Shown here one piece after another: positions 23,683 through 36,872 of a stretch of DNA of 64,000 nt. The DNA comes from Leptobrachium leishanense. Lineage: Eukaryota > Chordata > Amphibia > Anura > Megophryidae. The stretch's first letter is position 1. Each line of letters opens with the position of its first letter. The notes under the pieces are model-generated. The model saw nothing but the letters and a program-made list of their open reading frames with translations, made no database searches and was not told the origin of the DNA. Position numbers and translations under genes: made by a program. The DNA is taken from assembly GCA_009667805.1 (NCBI GenBank), contig CM019063.1:89617877-89681876 (forward strand). Reading direction: 5' to 3'.

Positions 23683-24577
23683 CGGGGTTATTCGAAGAGA
23701 ATCGAAAAAGTCACCGCACGTTCGGTGACTTTTCGTTCTCTTCAATTCAGTGCGATTTGGCAATCCCATTTCGGCGACACTGCGGTGTATTCAGCAAACA
23801 CCGCAGGGCCGTCGTAGGGCAGGGAAAAGCCGCCGCAAACCCGACGAACACTCAAAGCAAAACCTGGCGAACGCACACCGAAACCTTCAAAAAACATCTG
23901 GATTCACCCCGCCAAACACGTCGGAGAAACCCGAGCAGCCGCCGATCACAACGCAGAGCAGCTGCCGGAAAAAGCCGACACCGCTGACGAATGGAGTGAA
24001 CAAAACAGTACGCTTGAATGTTTGAAAAATGAAACGCTGTTTGCAAAGAAACTACAGAACGAAAATGTCTGGAATTTACATATAAGATCCAATGAATGAT
24101 AATAAAAAGGGCTGTTACAGAAAAAAGAAAAAACGATTTAAAAAAACCCGGAAAATAATTTTCGCAAAAAAATCCCGAAAAATGCCTAAAAGATCCTAAA
24201 AAATCTCTGAATGAAAAGACTATTTACTGCAGAATATTATAATCAACGGTTTATTAGATATTGTATTAAAAGGGGAATATTTTTAACATTGAAACCTATG
24301 GGATTCGCCTGAATAAATCTGCTGCATGAAACCACCGAACAGCAGGGCAATTCAGCAACTTTTCACTGCTGGTTTTTGTTCTCTGATTAGACGAAGCATT
24401 GGTTCTTTATGGGAAATTCACTGCCCTTGAACAGGCACGTATGTGCAGGCAATAGGCCAACATTTGGCAAACTGCCTGCTCTCTGGATAGCCGAATGGCC
24501 AGGAAAGGTAACCGAATGCTGAATTTCACTGTTCTGTTACCTTTCGGCCACAATTCGGATCCCTTTGAATAACTCTG
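23683..24577 (-). mobile_element. Family Q element, copy 3, reversed
   Basis: Starts CGGGGTTATTCGAAGAGAAT and ends CTTTGAATAACTCTG. Compared with copies 1 and 2 it is in reverse: the GAAAAAGTCACCGCACG/CGGTGACTTTTCG hairpin is now at the left (23703-23736) and a decayed GGTAACCGAATG...TGTTACC hairpin at the right (about 24507-24543). 895 bp, no gene. Flanks CCA and CCT may be a decayed TSD. Confidence 0.8.
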
Positions 24578-24635
24578 CCTATATTGTCACAATTTATTTT
24601 TGGAATATCAGGACCCAGTATAGAGTGCTGAAACC

Positions 24636-24838
24636 GGCTGGATGGAGTAGAGGTAACATCACTGCTCTATGACCATGGAGAGAGACTGTGGAGACACAGG
24701 TTCAATCCCGGCAAGAGCACCTCTCCAGTAAGTGTCCTTGGGCAAGACACCTAACGGTACATACTCGCCACCCAGGACATACTTGAAAATGAGAGAAATC
24801 TCAATGTATCCTTCCTGGTAAAATACTTTCTCAAAAAA
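24636..24838 (+). mobile_element. tRNA-derived SINE, copy 2
   Basis: tRNA-like head with B box GGTTCAATCCC at 24691-24701, core AGTGTCCTTGGGCAAGACAC and tail TATCCTTCCTGGTAAAATAC, in the same order as the minus-strand copy at 6508-6692. Confidence 0.75.
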
Positions 24839-25286
24839 AAAACCTAAAGCCTTTTGCACTATAAGCTGACTGTCGGCATTAAAAAGGATAAGATTGCAGA
24901 AGAGGCAGAATGTAACTTTGTATTTAGGATTTAATAAATGCAGGTTGTATGCCAAAAGCAAGACTACTCTTTGTGAGCAGTGATACCAGGTCCGGAGGAA
25001 ACGTAGATATCAAGAGGCATCGTCATTCATATCACTAGATAATGTTTATCAGTGAATGGATACATTCAACCCGATAGCAAAAGAATGAAAAGGTTACGAT
25101 AAGGCCTTCTAGACAATGTCCAAGAAACTATTGAGCAGAATGTGAGGATTAAATGAAATGTTGAACTATATAAGAAAAGGCATAAAAAATATAAGTAAAT
25201 ATACACCAATTCATACACTATTTATTGAGGAAAACTGCAAATAGCAGGCAGGCCAAAACTCTCAAACTCAGGAACTGAGCAAATTA

Positions 25287-26012
25287 TTATTCTTATTCTT
25301 TATTTATATAGCGCCAGCATATTCTGCAGCGCTGAACAATGGGCACAATATAGACAATACATTGAGACTGAACAACATTTTGACAATCCAGTACAGGAGG
25401 AACTGAGGGCCCTATTCCAGTGGGAATTTACAATCCAGAAGAGCTGGGGGTGGAAACAGGAGGAGAGGACTGCAAGGTGAGAGTGATGGACTGCAAGGTG
25501 AGAGTGATGGACTGGTTGGGGCAGTGATGTGTATCAGTGAGTCGATGGTTGGATTACCTGAATAGGAATGTCTAGGAATAGGAATGTCTTAAGGGAGCGT
25601 TTGAAGGAAGGGAAACTATGGGAAAGTCTGTCAGTACAAAGGAGAGTGTTCCAGAGGATGGGGGCTGCGCGTGAGAAATCCTGCAGCGTATACCATAGGA
25701 AGAGGTGATGCAGGGAGAAGCTAGGCGCAGGTCACTGTTTGACCTTAGGGAGCAGGCTGGGATGTATTTGGTGATTAGTGAGGACAGGTAGTGGGGAGCT
25801 GAGTTGGTGAGGGCTTTGTAGATCAGGGTAAGGATTTTGAATTTAATTCTGCATTGGATGGGGAGCCAGTGAAGGGACTCGCAGAGAGGAGCAGCAGAGA
25901 CCGAGCGGTGGGCGAGGTGGATGAGCCTGGCAGAGGCATTCAGAATGGAGAGGCGGGAGAGAGGGAGGCCACCTTGCTTTGTGGTATCAACAGTAATGGT
26001 TGAATTCTGCAA
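25287..26012 (-). mobile_element. L2-like LINE, 5'-truncated, with 3' tail
   Basis: On the minus strand 26012-25572 encodes the C-terminal end of a LINE reverse transcriptase: ILNASARLIHLAHR, then ESLHWLPIQCRIKFKILTLI and YKALTNSAPHYLSSLI, signatures of L2/Rex-like elements. The untranslated tail contains the CAGCGCTGCAGAATATGCTG block and ends in ATTATTATT-type repeats near 25287. The catalytic part is missing through 5' truncation. Confidence 0.85.
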
Positions 26013-29000
26013 ATATTACGTAATTGGTAGCAGCAGGAGGAAAGAGTGTACTAATGGAGTTTTTTTTCTTCAGTTTTGGAAACAGGCTCAAATATAGGCC
26101 TGTCTGCTAGATGTAGAATGGAATTGCATGTGAGTAAGTGCTCTAATTATGGTATGTTGTATTAACCCCATCTCTACCAGGTGGTTTTTCAGAAACCCTG
26201 TGTCAAGAACCATTTGTTTTATGGAAACCCACTTTACTATAGTCATTTCGTATAAATGTACTGTAGTATCCCTGCAGCAAATTTCCATACTGTATGCAGT
26301 ATATGTTAGGCAAAAGTGCTACTGCCGCTGCAGTGCACCTGGCTCTACTGTGTCTCTGATAGAAAATACCGTCACAGAGCACATATATATCTGTATGGTC
26401 AGATGTAGACTATCTGGAGCCTTCATGCGAAAAGTTCAGCAGATTTATTGTAAAAATTTGGTGACGTCTCAGCCCTACATGAGCCTTTCAAGCCTTCGGG
26501 CTTGAGAAAAGCTCATAGAGGAGCAAAACGACGCCACATTTTTCCAATAAATCTTCTGTTGTTGGAAGATTGAGTGCCTGGTCCTTTTTTTGCTCATGGG
26601 CAATGTACAAGATATGTCATAGTTACATCAGTGTCAGTTAAATATCTTATGGGGTCATCTATATTCAGGTTTATTGGCAACATCCCTTATTGGGCTATTA
26701 AAATGCACCCAATCTCTGATTCACCCACCACAGTAGTTGATACCATTTCCCATCATGAGTGGCTTCAATCGACTGGATTTAGTATACTAGCCACAATCGA
26801 CACGATCACCACATGTATCACATTTTTGCTGGTTGCCTTGATACACTACTAGTGATTAGCTCGTATTTTACTGCAATGTGATGCTGTGTGCATTTTGACG
26901 CTCTCCATAAGTCTAAGATGACTCTCATTGTGCACATGTAGATACATACAGGATGGTCTCTGCTCCTAAGCAGCATTTAGCAATGAGCACGTTTCTCTTT
27001 TACCCGTCGTATAATTCGTATAATTTACCCGTCATATATGCATATTGCTGCATTTGATAATAATTGCCCTAATATAGATCACCCACTTTTCTGTGAGTTT
27101 TATTCATGTTCTTGTTTATTCATCACAAATGGAACTGAACAATGCTCCTATACAATCACTTGGTTGCCATTTGTGCAAAAAAATAATTATAACTGTCCAA
27201 AAACCTGATGCAGGAAATTACTTTAGCTTGAAAGAAGCAATTTTTGTGACAACTCCTATTTCTAGCTTGCTGTTTTGTTAATGTGCTATATGCAATATTA
27301 CACAGTTTTGGGTTTTTTGTGTGGGAATTCTCTGCAAAAGTGGTGTAAGGTCATTAATTTGCCTGCAATTACTTTTTTTTCTTTTAAATTATTGAACATT
27401 GCTTATGGTTACTGTTACGAGAATGAGAAATGTGAAGAATGAAAAGTCAAACAATGATTATTGCAATTAGCCTTGACAATTGTTACATTTGGTTATTATT
27501 TTTCAATGTCACTTCTTGAAATCTTATACATGGAGCAAGACAATGTGGTGAATGCTAACTGTGCTAAATGATTCACATTAACACAAACACACTGGTCCTT
27601 GTCGGAAACTATTGCTTGCAGTTGATGGTTATCAATTATCTCCAGTATGGCTGACTGTCAGCCAAGAACATCAATGAGCGATTGGAAGAAATTGTTCCTA
27701 ATTCAGGGGAAGCTGGAGCCAGCTAATTGTTTTCAAGTCAGAAATTTAAATGATACAATGACAAAGAAGAAAATTAATGCAGAAATTTGCAGTCTGGTGA
27801 CTCGGTTATGAAATATCCGTGAACCAAAAGGCCAAAAACTCAATTCTATTAAAATTAAGGCCAATTTTGCTGAAGGAAACACGACCGAGTGAAAAGCCAT
27901 ACAGACATCCTCTGTGGGCAAGTAATATTTAGGCAAAAACTACGACCTAGGAGTAATGAAAACCATACAGCGTTAATAACTAACCACCGTCAATTACCAT
28001 TGTCACAAAAAACAGAAAATATTGTCATTGTTGCAACAACGATAAACTTGTGAGTTTTCCAAAAGGGGAATTCAAACATTTGTCAAGCTGTAAAGCCATT
28101 AGGTTGAAACATTGCTGGTATCCTAGTGTGAAAGCTTCAACAGAGCCCATGTGTGCTGATCATTTTTGGTTTCTTGAACTTCATTTTGGATATGGCAAAA
28201 TCTGAGTATCAAGTGCACCGTGGAGTAGATATGCCCCTAAGAGCTAGGTCTGTCTAAACCTTTTTCTTCTTTACTGTGTATTTGTGTCACTGTCAGTTTC
28301 TTTGAAAGTGTATGTGTGCCTCTCAATGTCGGTCTGTGTCTATGTCTAGCTTCTCTGTGAGTAATTTTCTTTGCTAGTGCCTGTGTATGTCTTTCACTAT
28401 CTCTGTGTGTCTCAGTCGGTTTGTCTGTCAATGTCTCTGTGGGATTGTAGAGGGTTTTCTGTCTGTGACTATGAAACCCGAGGGAGTGAGGAAAAATCAA
28501 GAAAGAGACGTAGTGGGCAGAAAAATATAAGGGAGATTTGAAAATAGTGAGTTAGGCATTGAAGGCTGAGAGAAGGGCATAGAACAGACCTCTAGGCTTG
28601 AGTTGCACACAATAGGCCTGAACTTGCAGATCGGACAACCTGGAGTTGGGTGACATAGTACAAGGTCTATACCAAAAAAATCTCAACACGATTTCAATAT
28701 GGAAAAATGAAGGTCTGAAGGGGTTTATGGCAAGCTAAGAGGCAGAGCTGGATCTTGCTGGGTGCAGAAGAATGCACTGAACCAAAACCCACTCTGGTTC
28801 TGGCCCTGCAGAGTGAACTCGAGGAGCCACTTGGCTGTTAAGTTAAAAAGTTGACTGGCTGAAATAACGAGACGTTAGCCCTTGCTTTAAATTTAAATGG
28901 CAGTCGGTTGGGGCAAATAGAATGGAAGGCACCGGAACAGGTTCCCCACCTCCCTATTCTACATTGAGTGCACGCAGCATGCTGCACTACTGGAGAATGC

Positions 29001-30697
29001 GTCTTATACAACTGTATGCACGTGCCAGGTTAAGAATACATGAAACAGTGGCGTCAGAGAGTGCCCTTGAAGCAATGTGCACACCTCTTCCACCATCCAT
29101 GAGCAAGCAACAACCTTAAGCTCTGCACATAAAGAGTAAGGGTTTTCTTAATGTGTGTAGGGTGCCTATGTCTATGACTTTATGTCAGTGTGTATGTGTG
29201 TGTTTGTCATTTTACATCTGTGTCTGTACATGTTTTCACAGGATAAGTGGCAACAGCACTCAACATTGCAAATGCAAATCTAAATCGATCAAAATCAGAC
29301 CTTCCAAACTTCAAAGCCAACAGAGTCCACTTACTTAACCAAATTACAACATTCAAGAAACTACCTTGTAAATCTCCCCATTTATCAATTGTTAATTGGC
29401 ATTACGGCACCCAGTGCCTGTATCAATCCAGTCCACCATCCTTCCCAATAGCTGAATTAACCATATCCAAGACACCCCCAACCTTCTAAAATGGCTGTGT
29501 TTGGCCTTTTACCCACCATGAGATAGACACCCAAGAAAACTGTAACAACTTGCCCAGCTGCCAGTTTAAATTATCCTTAATGACACTTGGCCAAAGCATC
29601 AGATGCATTAAATTTTGGGAAAGTATTCTTTTCGAAGTGCAGTAATCATTTTTTCCCCATTGGGCTTACTACACTCTATGTCGGAGGTACCCACAATAAA
29701 TGCAATAGTTTGCCCAGCTGCTGTATGACACGTTCACTGGTCCATGACATCAGGTTCCTTTAGCTTTGGGAAGAACACTGATCAACAAATGATAGAGTTA
29801 TTTCCCCACTGATGCCTCCATCTCATAATTCTCAGCTGCCATTTAAAACAACCTCCATAGCACTTGGGAGCCTTCAACTTTGGAAAGGCATTCTTGTAAA
29901 CAGCCAACAATATAGTGTTTTTCAATCTGGTGCTCCCACTCCCCACCACCTTGCTATTTGGAATGCACATACAATAATTGTAACAACTTATGCCCGGGGC
30001 AGATGAGCATGGAAGGAACGTCCGTGAGAGTGGACGTTCCTTCCACTCGACACCCATCTGCCCACCTCGCTGAGGGCACTATGAAGGATCCTATGGAGGA
30101 TCGCGCTTTGCAGCCCCATCAACGCGCGTCCTAGAGCATCGACGGAGAAGTTTTGTGGGCGGACGCTTGTTGCACGTGCATTTCGTGTGCGCGCACAAGC
30201 ATGTGACCAGCCCGGTTGCAGCGTCAGAATGCTGCGCCGGGCGCCGGTAAGTTCTTCAGTACAGGCGCACCTAGTGCACTCGTCTGACACCGGCCTTAAC
30301 CAGCAATCTTTTTAAAATATCAACTATTACATCAAGGCATCAGGAACTTTCCTCTTTGGGAAGGCGTTCTTTTAAAGGTACACTGATCAGCCTGTATTAT
30401 TTTGTTTTCCCCACTGTTGCCTCCTACCAATACTCGCACCCAACTCAATGAAGTAACAGTCATCCTGGCATGACTTATCCATCCATGCCTTAGTTTTTAT
30501 GAAGTAACCATTCAATTCCATCCCTGTCCATTCCATTGAAGTAACAAATCGCATGCAAGGTCCCTCCACCTTAGTCAGGATCTGGGACTTCATGCTTGGT
30601 GGTACAGCTGATATATTATTAGAAAATGAAAAATGAGGAGGTTGCCCAACTTACATATTAAGATAAGCTCAAAATTGCTTTTATTTCCACCTTTAAC
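26013..30697. other. Long stretch without recognised genes
   Basis: Only weak features: near 26480-26570 a repeat with GGAGCAAAACGACGCCACAT, resembling tails of frog repeats; 28260-28450 is TG/TC-rich low complexity; 29995-30300 is GC-rich with a hairpin GGAAGGAACGTCC/GGACGTTCCTTCC (30010-30045). Short frames have no family motifs. Confidence 0.5.
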
Positions 30698-31099
30698 CTC
30701 ATTAGTAGGGATGAGCCGAACACCCCCCGAGTTTGGCTCGGGCCCGAACCCGAACTTTCCATATGTTCGGATCCGAACCCGAACCCGAACTCGAACTCAA
30801 TGCAAGTCAATGGGGCTGAAAATTCGGTTTTTAGAGTGCCCTCCAAGAGGGCATATATTCTAGATATTTGCCATAAAAGGTGTATGGGGGTCCGGGTAGT
30901 GCCCTGGGGGAGAGGAAACAAGGACAAAAAGTTAAAAAAAAAACGTTTTTAAAGGGACAGTGAGTTTTCCATGAAATAAGGGTTAAAAATAAAAACAAAG
31001 GGGGGGCGTGGCTTGGGCTCCATCCGGAATGGCCGCGTGAGTGAGGAGCTCCGCTCAGACTCCAGCACCAAACGGCTGTCCTGCACTCCCTGACCGGCG

Positions 31100-32191
31100 A
31101 TGGGGAAATCTAACAAGACCCCCGGCGCTCAGAAGACCCAGGGACCTGATCGGGCGTCAGATACCCCATCCCTGCGCCGATTTTTGGTGGGGCCTTTGGA
31201 TCTCCCGGCAGGCCCGCCAGACAAAATGGCGGCGGAGGAGGTGAGGACACAAACAGACCCTGAACCGTCCATGCTCAACCCATCACCATCACACTCAGAG
31301 GCAAACACATCGATAGACCCAGCGGTATGGCTCCCTTTGCTCCGCAACTTGCCCACAAAAGCTGATTTAAAGGAGGCTAATACCGAATTACGCTCCTCCA
31401 TCATGGCGGAACTGCAACACGTGCGCCAAGACATTCAGGGCCTTACACACAGGGTAGACATACTGGAACAGGGATCAGACTCACTGCGGTTAGCTCAAGA
31501 AGTGTCCACATCGGTCCTGCAGCTACGCTCTACTCAACTTCGTAATATGGCCCTCCACATGGCGGACTTAGATAACAGGGGCCGCCGGAATAACCTCCGC
31601 CTGAGGGGCTTACCTGAAACCGAAACATCTGTGGATCACCTGACGGGTATGCTTTTATCAATTTTTAATACTCTGCTGGACAGAACTGAACCCTCAACCA
31701 TTGATTTTGTTCGGGCGCATAGAGCCCTCAGACCTAAGGGGCCCACTGGGAGCACACCACGGGACGTTATATGCTGCCTCTATGATTATGGCCTTAAGGA
31801 AGACATATTACGGAAAGCACGTGAGGCCACGCACTTCTCTTACGAAGGGACAGAGCTCCAACTGTACCCTGATCTATCACCAGCGACCCTGGCCTATAGA
31901 TGTGCCCTGAAACCGCTTACATCGCTTTTACGCGACCAACATCTCCGCTACCGCTGGCACACGCCAACTGGCCTAGCGGTTCTATCGGATCAAGGCACCT
32001 TCATCTTGCAATCACCGGAGGATGTGGAGACCCTGTGGGCGGACCTTCAATTACCGCCTCTGCAATTCCCCTGGCCGGATCCCCTTGCTCTTTACAACCA
32101 AGCGGCACGTGGTGCACGCCAGACTCCTCTCCCGCCACGTCCAGGACGAAACCGTGGTCAAGCCGGGAGACGCACCGGCTCGCAGATGTGA
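31100..32191 (+). CDS. L1 ORF1p-like RNA-binding protein
   Basis: Intact 363-residue frame. ORF1p of L1 elements is a trimeric nucleic-acid chaperone that coats the element RNA. The first 80 residues are basic, then proline/serine-rich. About 84-160 form a predicted coiled coil (KADLKEANTELRSSIMAELQ and following heptads). An RRM-like core begins at DNRGRRNNLRLRGLPE, with IDFVRAHRALRP and DVICCLYDYGLKEDILRKAR further on. The C-terminal domain ends in a basic tail (PPRPGRNRGQAGRRTGSQM). ATG 31100 sits near the element 5' end and is the first in frame. An unbroken ORF1 next to a broken ORF2 is notable. Confidence 0.88.
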   Translation: MGKSNKTPGAQKTQGPDRASDTPSLRRFLVGPLDLPAGPPDKMAAEEVRTQTDPEPSMLNPSPSHSEANTSIDPAVWLPLLRNLPTKADLKEANTELRSSIMAELQHVRQDIQGLTHRVDILEQGSDSLRLAQEVSTSVLQLRSTQLRNMALHMADLDNRGRRNNLRLRGLPETETSVDHLTGMLLSIFNTLLDRTEPSTIDFVRAHRALRPKGPTGSTPRDVICCLYDYGLKEDILRKAREATHFSYEGTELQLYPDLSPATLAYRCALKPLTSLLRDQHLRYRWHTPTGLAVLSDQGTFILQSPEDVETLWADLQLPPLQFPWPDPLALYNQAARGARQTPLPPRPGRNRGQAGRRTGSQM

Positions 32192-33018
32192 TCTGGACGT
32201 ACCCCGCTTCCACAATGTACATCCACCATCCCGGATTGATATTATCTGAGCTACACAGCAGAACTAGGCGGGTCCACGCTGGGCCGCCTTTTTGTGCCTG
32301 GACGATCTACAAGACAACAACCCGAACCTTCCGGCCCTTTCCACGCTTTGCCTGGGGACGAGCTGCTTGTATCATTTTTCAGTCTTTTGCATCACTCGTC
32401 AGACAGCACGGAATACCCTGCTGGCCCCCTCACCGCCCCACTTAGGGGCTACCTGTTGCGGGAGAGGCTACAAGGGATTACTGATCGAGGATGGCGGCAC
32501 ATATCGATGCTCATTATTGACCAGCACACTCCTCGCTACTCGACCTCCCCACTATTTTAGCTGTGGCAAGATAACATCACTGGTCTGGATGGCCCTTTTT
32601 ATGCTACCTCACAAAGCTGGACTGATTACGTAGGGGGTCTCCTTTTTTCAGAATTCGTGAGAGGGACTTGTCCCAACCCCAAACCCGGTCAGGTTCATCT
32701 CTAATAATACAGTTAAAGCTGGCCTTAGGCCTCATAATTGCTTGCCGCATATGTTTTACTTTTCTGCCTTTTTTGAGTCATGGAGCAGCTCCACACTGTC
32801 ATGTTTATTACTTTTTTCTCCTTAATTCTCTGTCGGTCCCGTTTGGGGCTCAGTCGCGTACCCCGCCGAGGTTAGCGGCCTCGCAGAGTGCGGCCGTCAT
32901 CTGGTGTTTTCACTAGTGTCGTTGCTGCACCCGCCGCTCATCGCCTCTTTAAGATTGTATATAGTTTTCCCTTGTCTTCCCTTGTCTTGTTTCCCGACCC
33001 CCCCCTGAGGATTTAGAT
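32192..33018 (+). other. Inter-ORF spacer of the L1
   Basis: About 830 bp between ORF1 and ORF2. It is long for an L1 spacer and moderately GC-rich; overlapping small frames (such as 31900-32445) look like shadows. It could hold an internal promoter or diverged coding DNA; I see no motif that decides. Confidence 0.5.
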
Positions 33019-36000
33019 ATGTCGAATGCACGCTGCTCGTCTCTCACGCCTGCAGATCTGATCATTGTTTCTATAAATGCAAATGGTTTAAATGTCCCTG
33101 AGAAGCGTTCCCACGCCATGAGAGACTTCCGATCTCAGAAGGCCTCAGTTGTGTTAATCCAGGAAACCCACTTCCAGGAAGGGAAGGCACCCACTCTGAC
33201 AAACTCTTATTACCCTCTAGGCTTCTATAGCAATAATACCGAGGCTAAAACCAAGGGTACTGCGATTTTGTTCCACAGACGCGTCCCGTTTCAACTACTT
33301 GATTCTATGACTGACGCGGGGGGCGCTTTGTCTTTGTCAAGGGCCGGATCCTGGACCAGATATACACCTTTGCCAACTGTTACGCCCCCAACAGAACACA
33401 GCATAGGTTCCTTTCCACTACCCTGCATACACTGCGGGACTTTGCCGAGGGGCTGGTCGTGCTGGGAGGGGATCTAAATGTACCCTTAGAACCCTCTTGG
33501 GATACCTCCGCGGGTAATTCATCCATACCACTACACATAATACGCTCATGCCGTAACTCCCTACATGCGTCGAGGCTTGCGGACTGTTGGCGGACACTTC
33601 ACCCTGTAGGCAAAGACTTCACATTTTATGCACATCCCTCCCAATCCTACTCTAGGATTGACTACCTGTTCATACCTCAATATCACCTTTCGGCCCTACG
33701 CAGCGCAGCAATTGGTACGGCCACGTGGTCGGATCACGCCCCTGTCTCTATCACTTTGCGCTCTCCCATGTTTAGGCCGACTGCCCCTAACTGGCGCCTT
33801 AATGACTCCCTCCTATCTGACCCACTTGTGACCGAGGAGGGACGGCAGGTCCTCACAGACTTTTTTGTAGAAAACGCCACTGGTGAGGTGGCCTCGCCAC
33901 TTGTGTGGGAGGCGCATAAATGCGTGATCAGAGGCTACTTCATCAGAAAAGGCGCCGAACTGGCTAAGAGCCGATCGGCAGCTATGCGAGACCTACAGCA
34001 CCAGATAACCCAGATCTCCTCTGACCACAAGCTTGAGGGTAACCCTGAGACTATGGCCCACCTGACTGAACTGCGCAGATCCTTAACCACACTTATGAAC
34101 ACGACCTATCACAGATCGTACTTACGCTCAAAGGCCCTTTTTCATCTACACGGGGACAAAAGTGGGAGGTTATTAGCGCGAATGATAGCCAAAAAACGCT
34201 CAGCTACTTACATAGCGAAATTGCGCGACTCGCAGGACGTAACGCAACGGTTGCCCGCAAAGCTTCTTCAAATTACACGAGACTACTATGCCGCGCTCTA
34301 TGACCTGCAAGGCAATATTTGTCCCCAAGATGTTGCCCGTAAGCGCGCGGACATTATGGCTTACCTCACTAAATACTCCACTAAACGAATCTCGAGTCAA
34401 ACGTCGGAACTCTTAGACAGGCCTTTGACGGCAGAAGAACTAGCCCTGGCACTTAAGACTTCTAAAACAGGAAAAAGCCCCGGCCCTGATGGTCTCCCGG
34501 TCAGATATTACAAAACCTACACTGCAGTTCTCTCCCCACATCTCCTGACAGCATACAATGACCTGGCTGAGGGGCAACCTCTCCCCACCCAGACCCTATG
34601 TGCCAACATAACGATATTACCGAAAGAGGGGAAAGACACCGACCTTTGCTCCAACTACAGACCCATTTCTTTGTTGAACTGTGATCTGAAGCTGTTCGCA
34701 AAAATCCTAGCTGACAGACTCAAACCATTCATTCCCGCCCTTGTCCATGCCGACCAGGTGGGTTTTGTGCTTGGCCGAGAGGCCCGGGACAATACCATGC
34801 GAACTCTGCAACTCATGCACCATGCTCGCCGCTCGTCTCAGGCGTTGGCGCTCCTGTCCACGGACGCGGAGAAGGCCTTTGATAGGGTAGATTGGGACTT
34901 TATATCACTTTCCCTGATACGCATTGGCCTGGGTCCTCACCTCCGCGCCTGGATAGGAGCTCTATACGGGGACGCGACTGCACGTGTCTGTGTGAACGGG
35001 GTGTTCACGGCCCCATTCCCTATCCGCAACGGCACACGACAGGGCTGTCCTCTCTCGCCGTTACTATTCGTAATGACCCTAGAACCATTCTTGGAGGCCA
35101 TACGGTTAAATTCGAACATAACAGGGGTACGGGTGGGTCCTCAACACCACAAGGTGGCTGCGTATGCGGATGACCTCTTGTTCTTCGTCACAAGGCCGGA
35201 GGTATCCCTGCCAGCAATCATGGTGGCCTTTGAGGACTATGGTAGACTATCCAACCTCAAAATCAATTACCTAAAATCCCATATCCTAAACGTCTCGGTC
35301 CCTGACTCCAGAGCCCAAGCTCTAAAGCCACACTTCACTTTCACATGGGCTACTGACAAAATTAAATACCTAGGCATATGGCTCACATCGCAGGGTTCCC
35401 ACCTTTTTCGAGAAAACTTCCCTCCATTACTCGCACTTTTGCAACGGGACCTAGCCAAATGGAATTACCCACACATCTCTTGGCTGGGTCGTATCTCAGT
35501 TATTAAGATGAATGTACAACCCCGACTCCTGTACTTGATACAAACGATACCTATTGATCTTCCTCGGGCGTTTCTTGCTTCTCTTAGGTCTATGGTGGCC
35601 ACTTATATATGGAGAGGTAAACGCCCCAGGACGAGCTACCAGGTACTCACTAGATCTAGAGCTGCAGGGGGCCTGGCCCTACCTAATTTTAGCCTTTACC
35701 ATCAGGCCTGTCACTTACAGAGGGTGGTGGAATGGTCCAGGGAGGGATCGGTTAAACTGTGGAGAGCGGTGGAGCAGGAATTGGTTGGGAGGCCGATGAC
35801 AGTCCTTCCGTGGCTACCATTGAAAGAGGGTAGGAAACTGGCCAACTCCTCGCCATATGTGGGGGCAACGTACGGAATATGGCGCCGGATAGCGATCAAA
35901 TTTAACCTCACCTCCTTTCCCTCTCCCATGACCCCGGTGATACATAATGAAGATTACCTTCCTGGTCTAGACCCTCACTCGGTCAGACGGCTGATACCCG

Positions 36001-36872
36001 CTCCCACACCTCGTATATTGCACTTCTTTAACGCCTCGGCCCGCCGATCACTGGCAGACATAATGCAAGACAGACAGGTTACATTCCTTCATTCGTTTCA
36101 CTATGCTCAGATACGGCACTACCTTGATGGTATTCCCCAAAAACATCAGCTGGGGCGCCCATTATGGACGTTTGAGAGACTATGTCATAGCACGGGACCT
36201 CTCTCACATGGTCTGTCATTGTTGTACTCGTTGCTCAGAGAGGCAGCCGCGGACACTCCACCGCCATACATGGGAAAATGGGAGTCAGTCTTGAACATCA
36301 CACTCTCCGATGACCAATGGTCCAAAATATGCGAATTGACACATCACTGCTCCACCTCCTCCAAATTGCAAGAAACGGCATAAAAAAGTCCTAAGCTTCT
36401 GGTACAGGACACCGGACATAATTAATCGCTTTGACCCACAGGTTCCTGCGCTCTGCTGGCGATGCAATGATGAGCGGGGTGACATGTTGCACATCTGGTG
36501 GGAATGCCAAATAATCCGACCCTACTGGGTTAGAATTTACGACATACTCAAAGAATTCATAGACCCCCCTCCAGAATTTTCACCTGCCGCACTGCTCCTA
36601 CACCATAATCACTACTCGATAGCTTCGTACAAACGCACGCTGGCCATCCGGGTCCTGAACACCGCCAAGGCCTTAATACCCCTGTTCTGAAGACAGCTCA
36701 CACCCCCACCCCTCGCACTCTGGTTTACCCGAATGGAAGAACTCCATTCCATTGAACACCTAATATACAAGGCCTCTGACCAATTATCCCTATACTCTGA
36801 GATATGGTCGAACTGGGTCCTCCGATCCTCGGCCACTTCATTCAGAGCATTGCTGACCCCCCCCGAACAGTA
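33019..36872 (+). pseudogene. L1/Tx1 ORF2: endonuclease-reverse transcriptase, three lesions
   Basis: ORF2p nicks target DNA and reverse-transcribes the element RNA there. From ATG 33019 the AP-endonuclease domain shows IVSINANGLN, LIQETHF and GTAILFHRR. A one-base loss in a G6 run at 33319-33324 shifts the frame. It resumes in the 33459-36383 frame with GGDLNVPLEPSWD, SRIDYLFIP and TWSDHAPVSI. The RT has STDAEKAFDRVDWDF (motif A), NGTRQGCPLSPLLF (motif B) and AAYADDLLFF near 35163 (motif C). A second shift near 36375-36388 precedes the zinc knuckle CWRCNDERGDMLHIWWEC. A TGA at 36688-36690 replaces a likely tryptophan codon. The tail reads to a TAG near 36872. About 1280 codons in total, normal for the family. 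Confidence 0.9.

Noticed and set aside
26460..26570. Degenerate hammerhead-like motif
   Set aside because: GGAGCAAAACGACGCC resembles the GAAAC side of a hammerhead, but the CTGATGA core and pairing stems are missing.
31900..32633. Extra L1 genes in the inter-ORF spacer
   Set aside because: Several overlapping frames in different phases, without domains or consistent starts.
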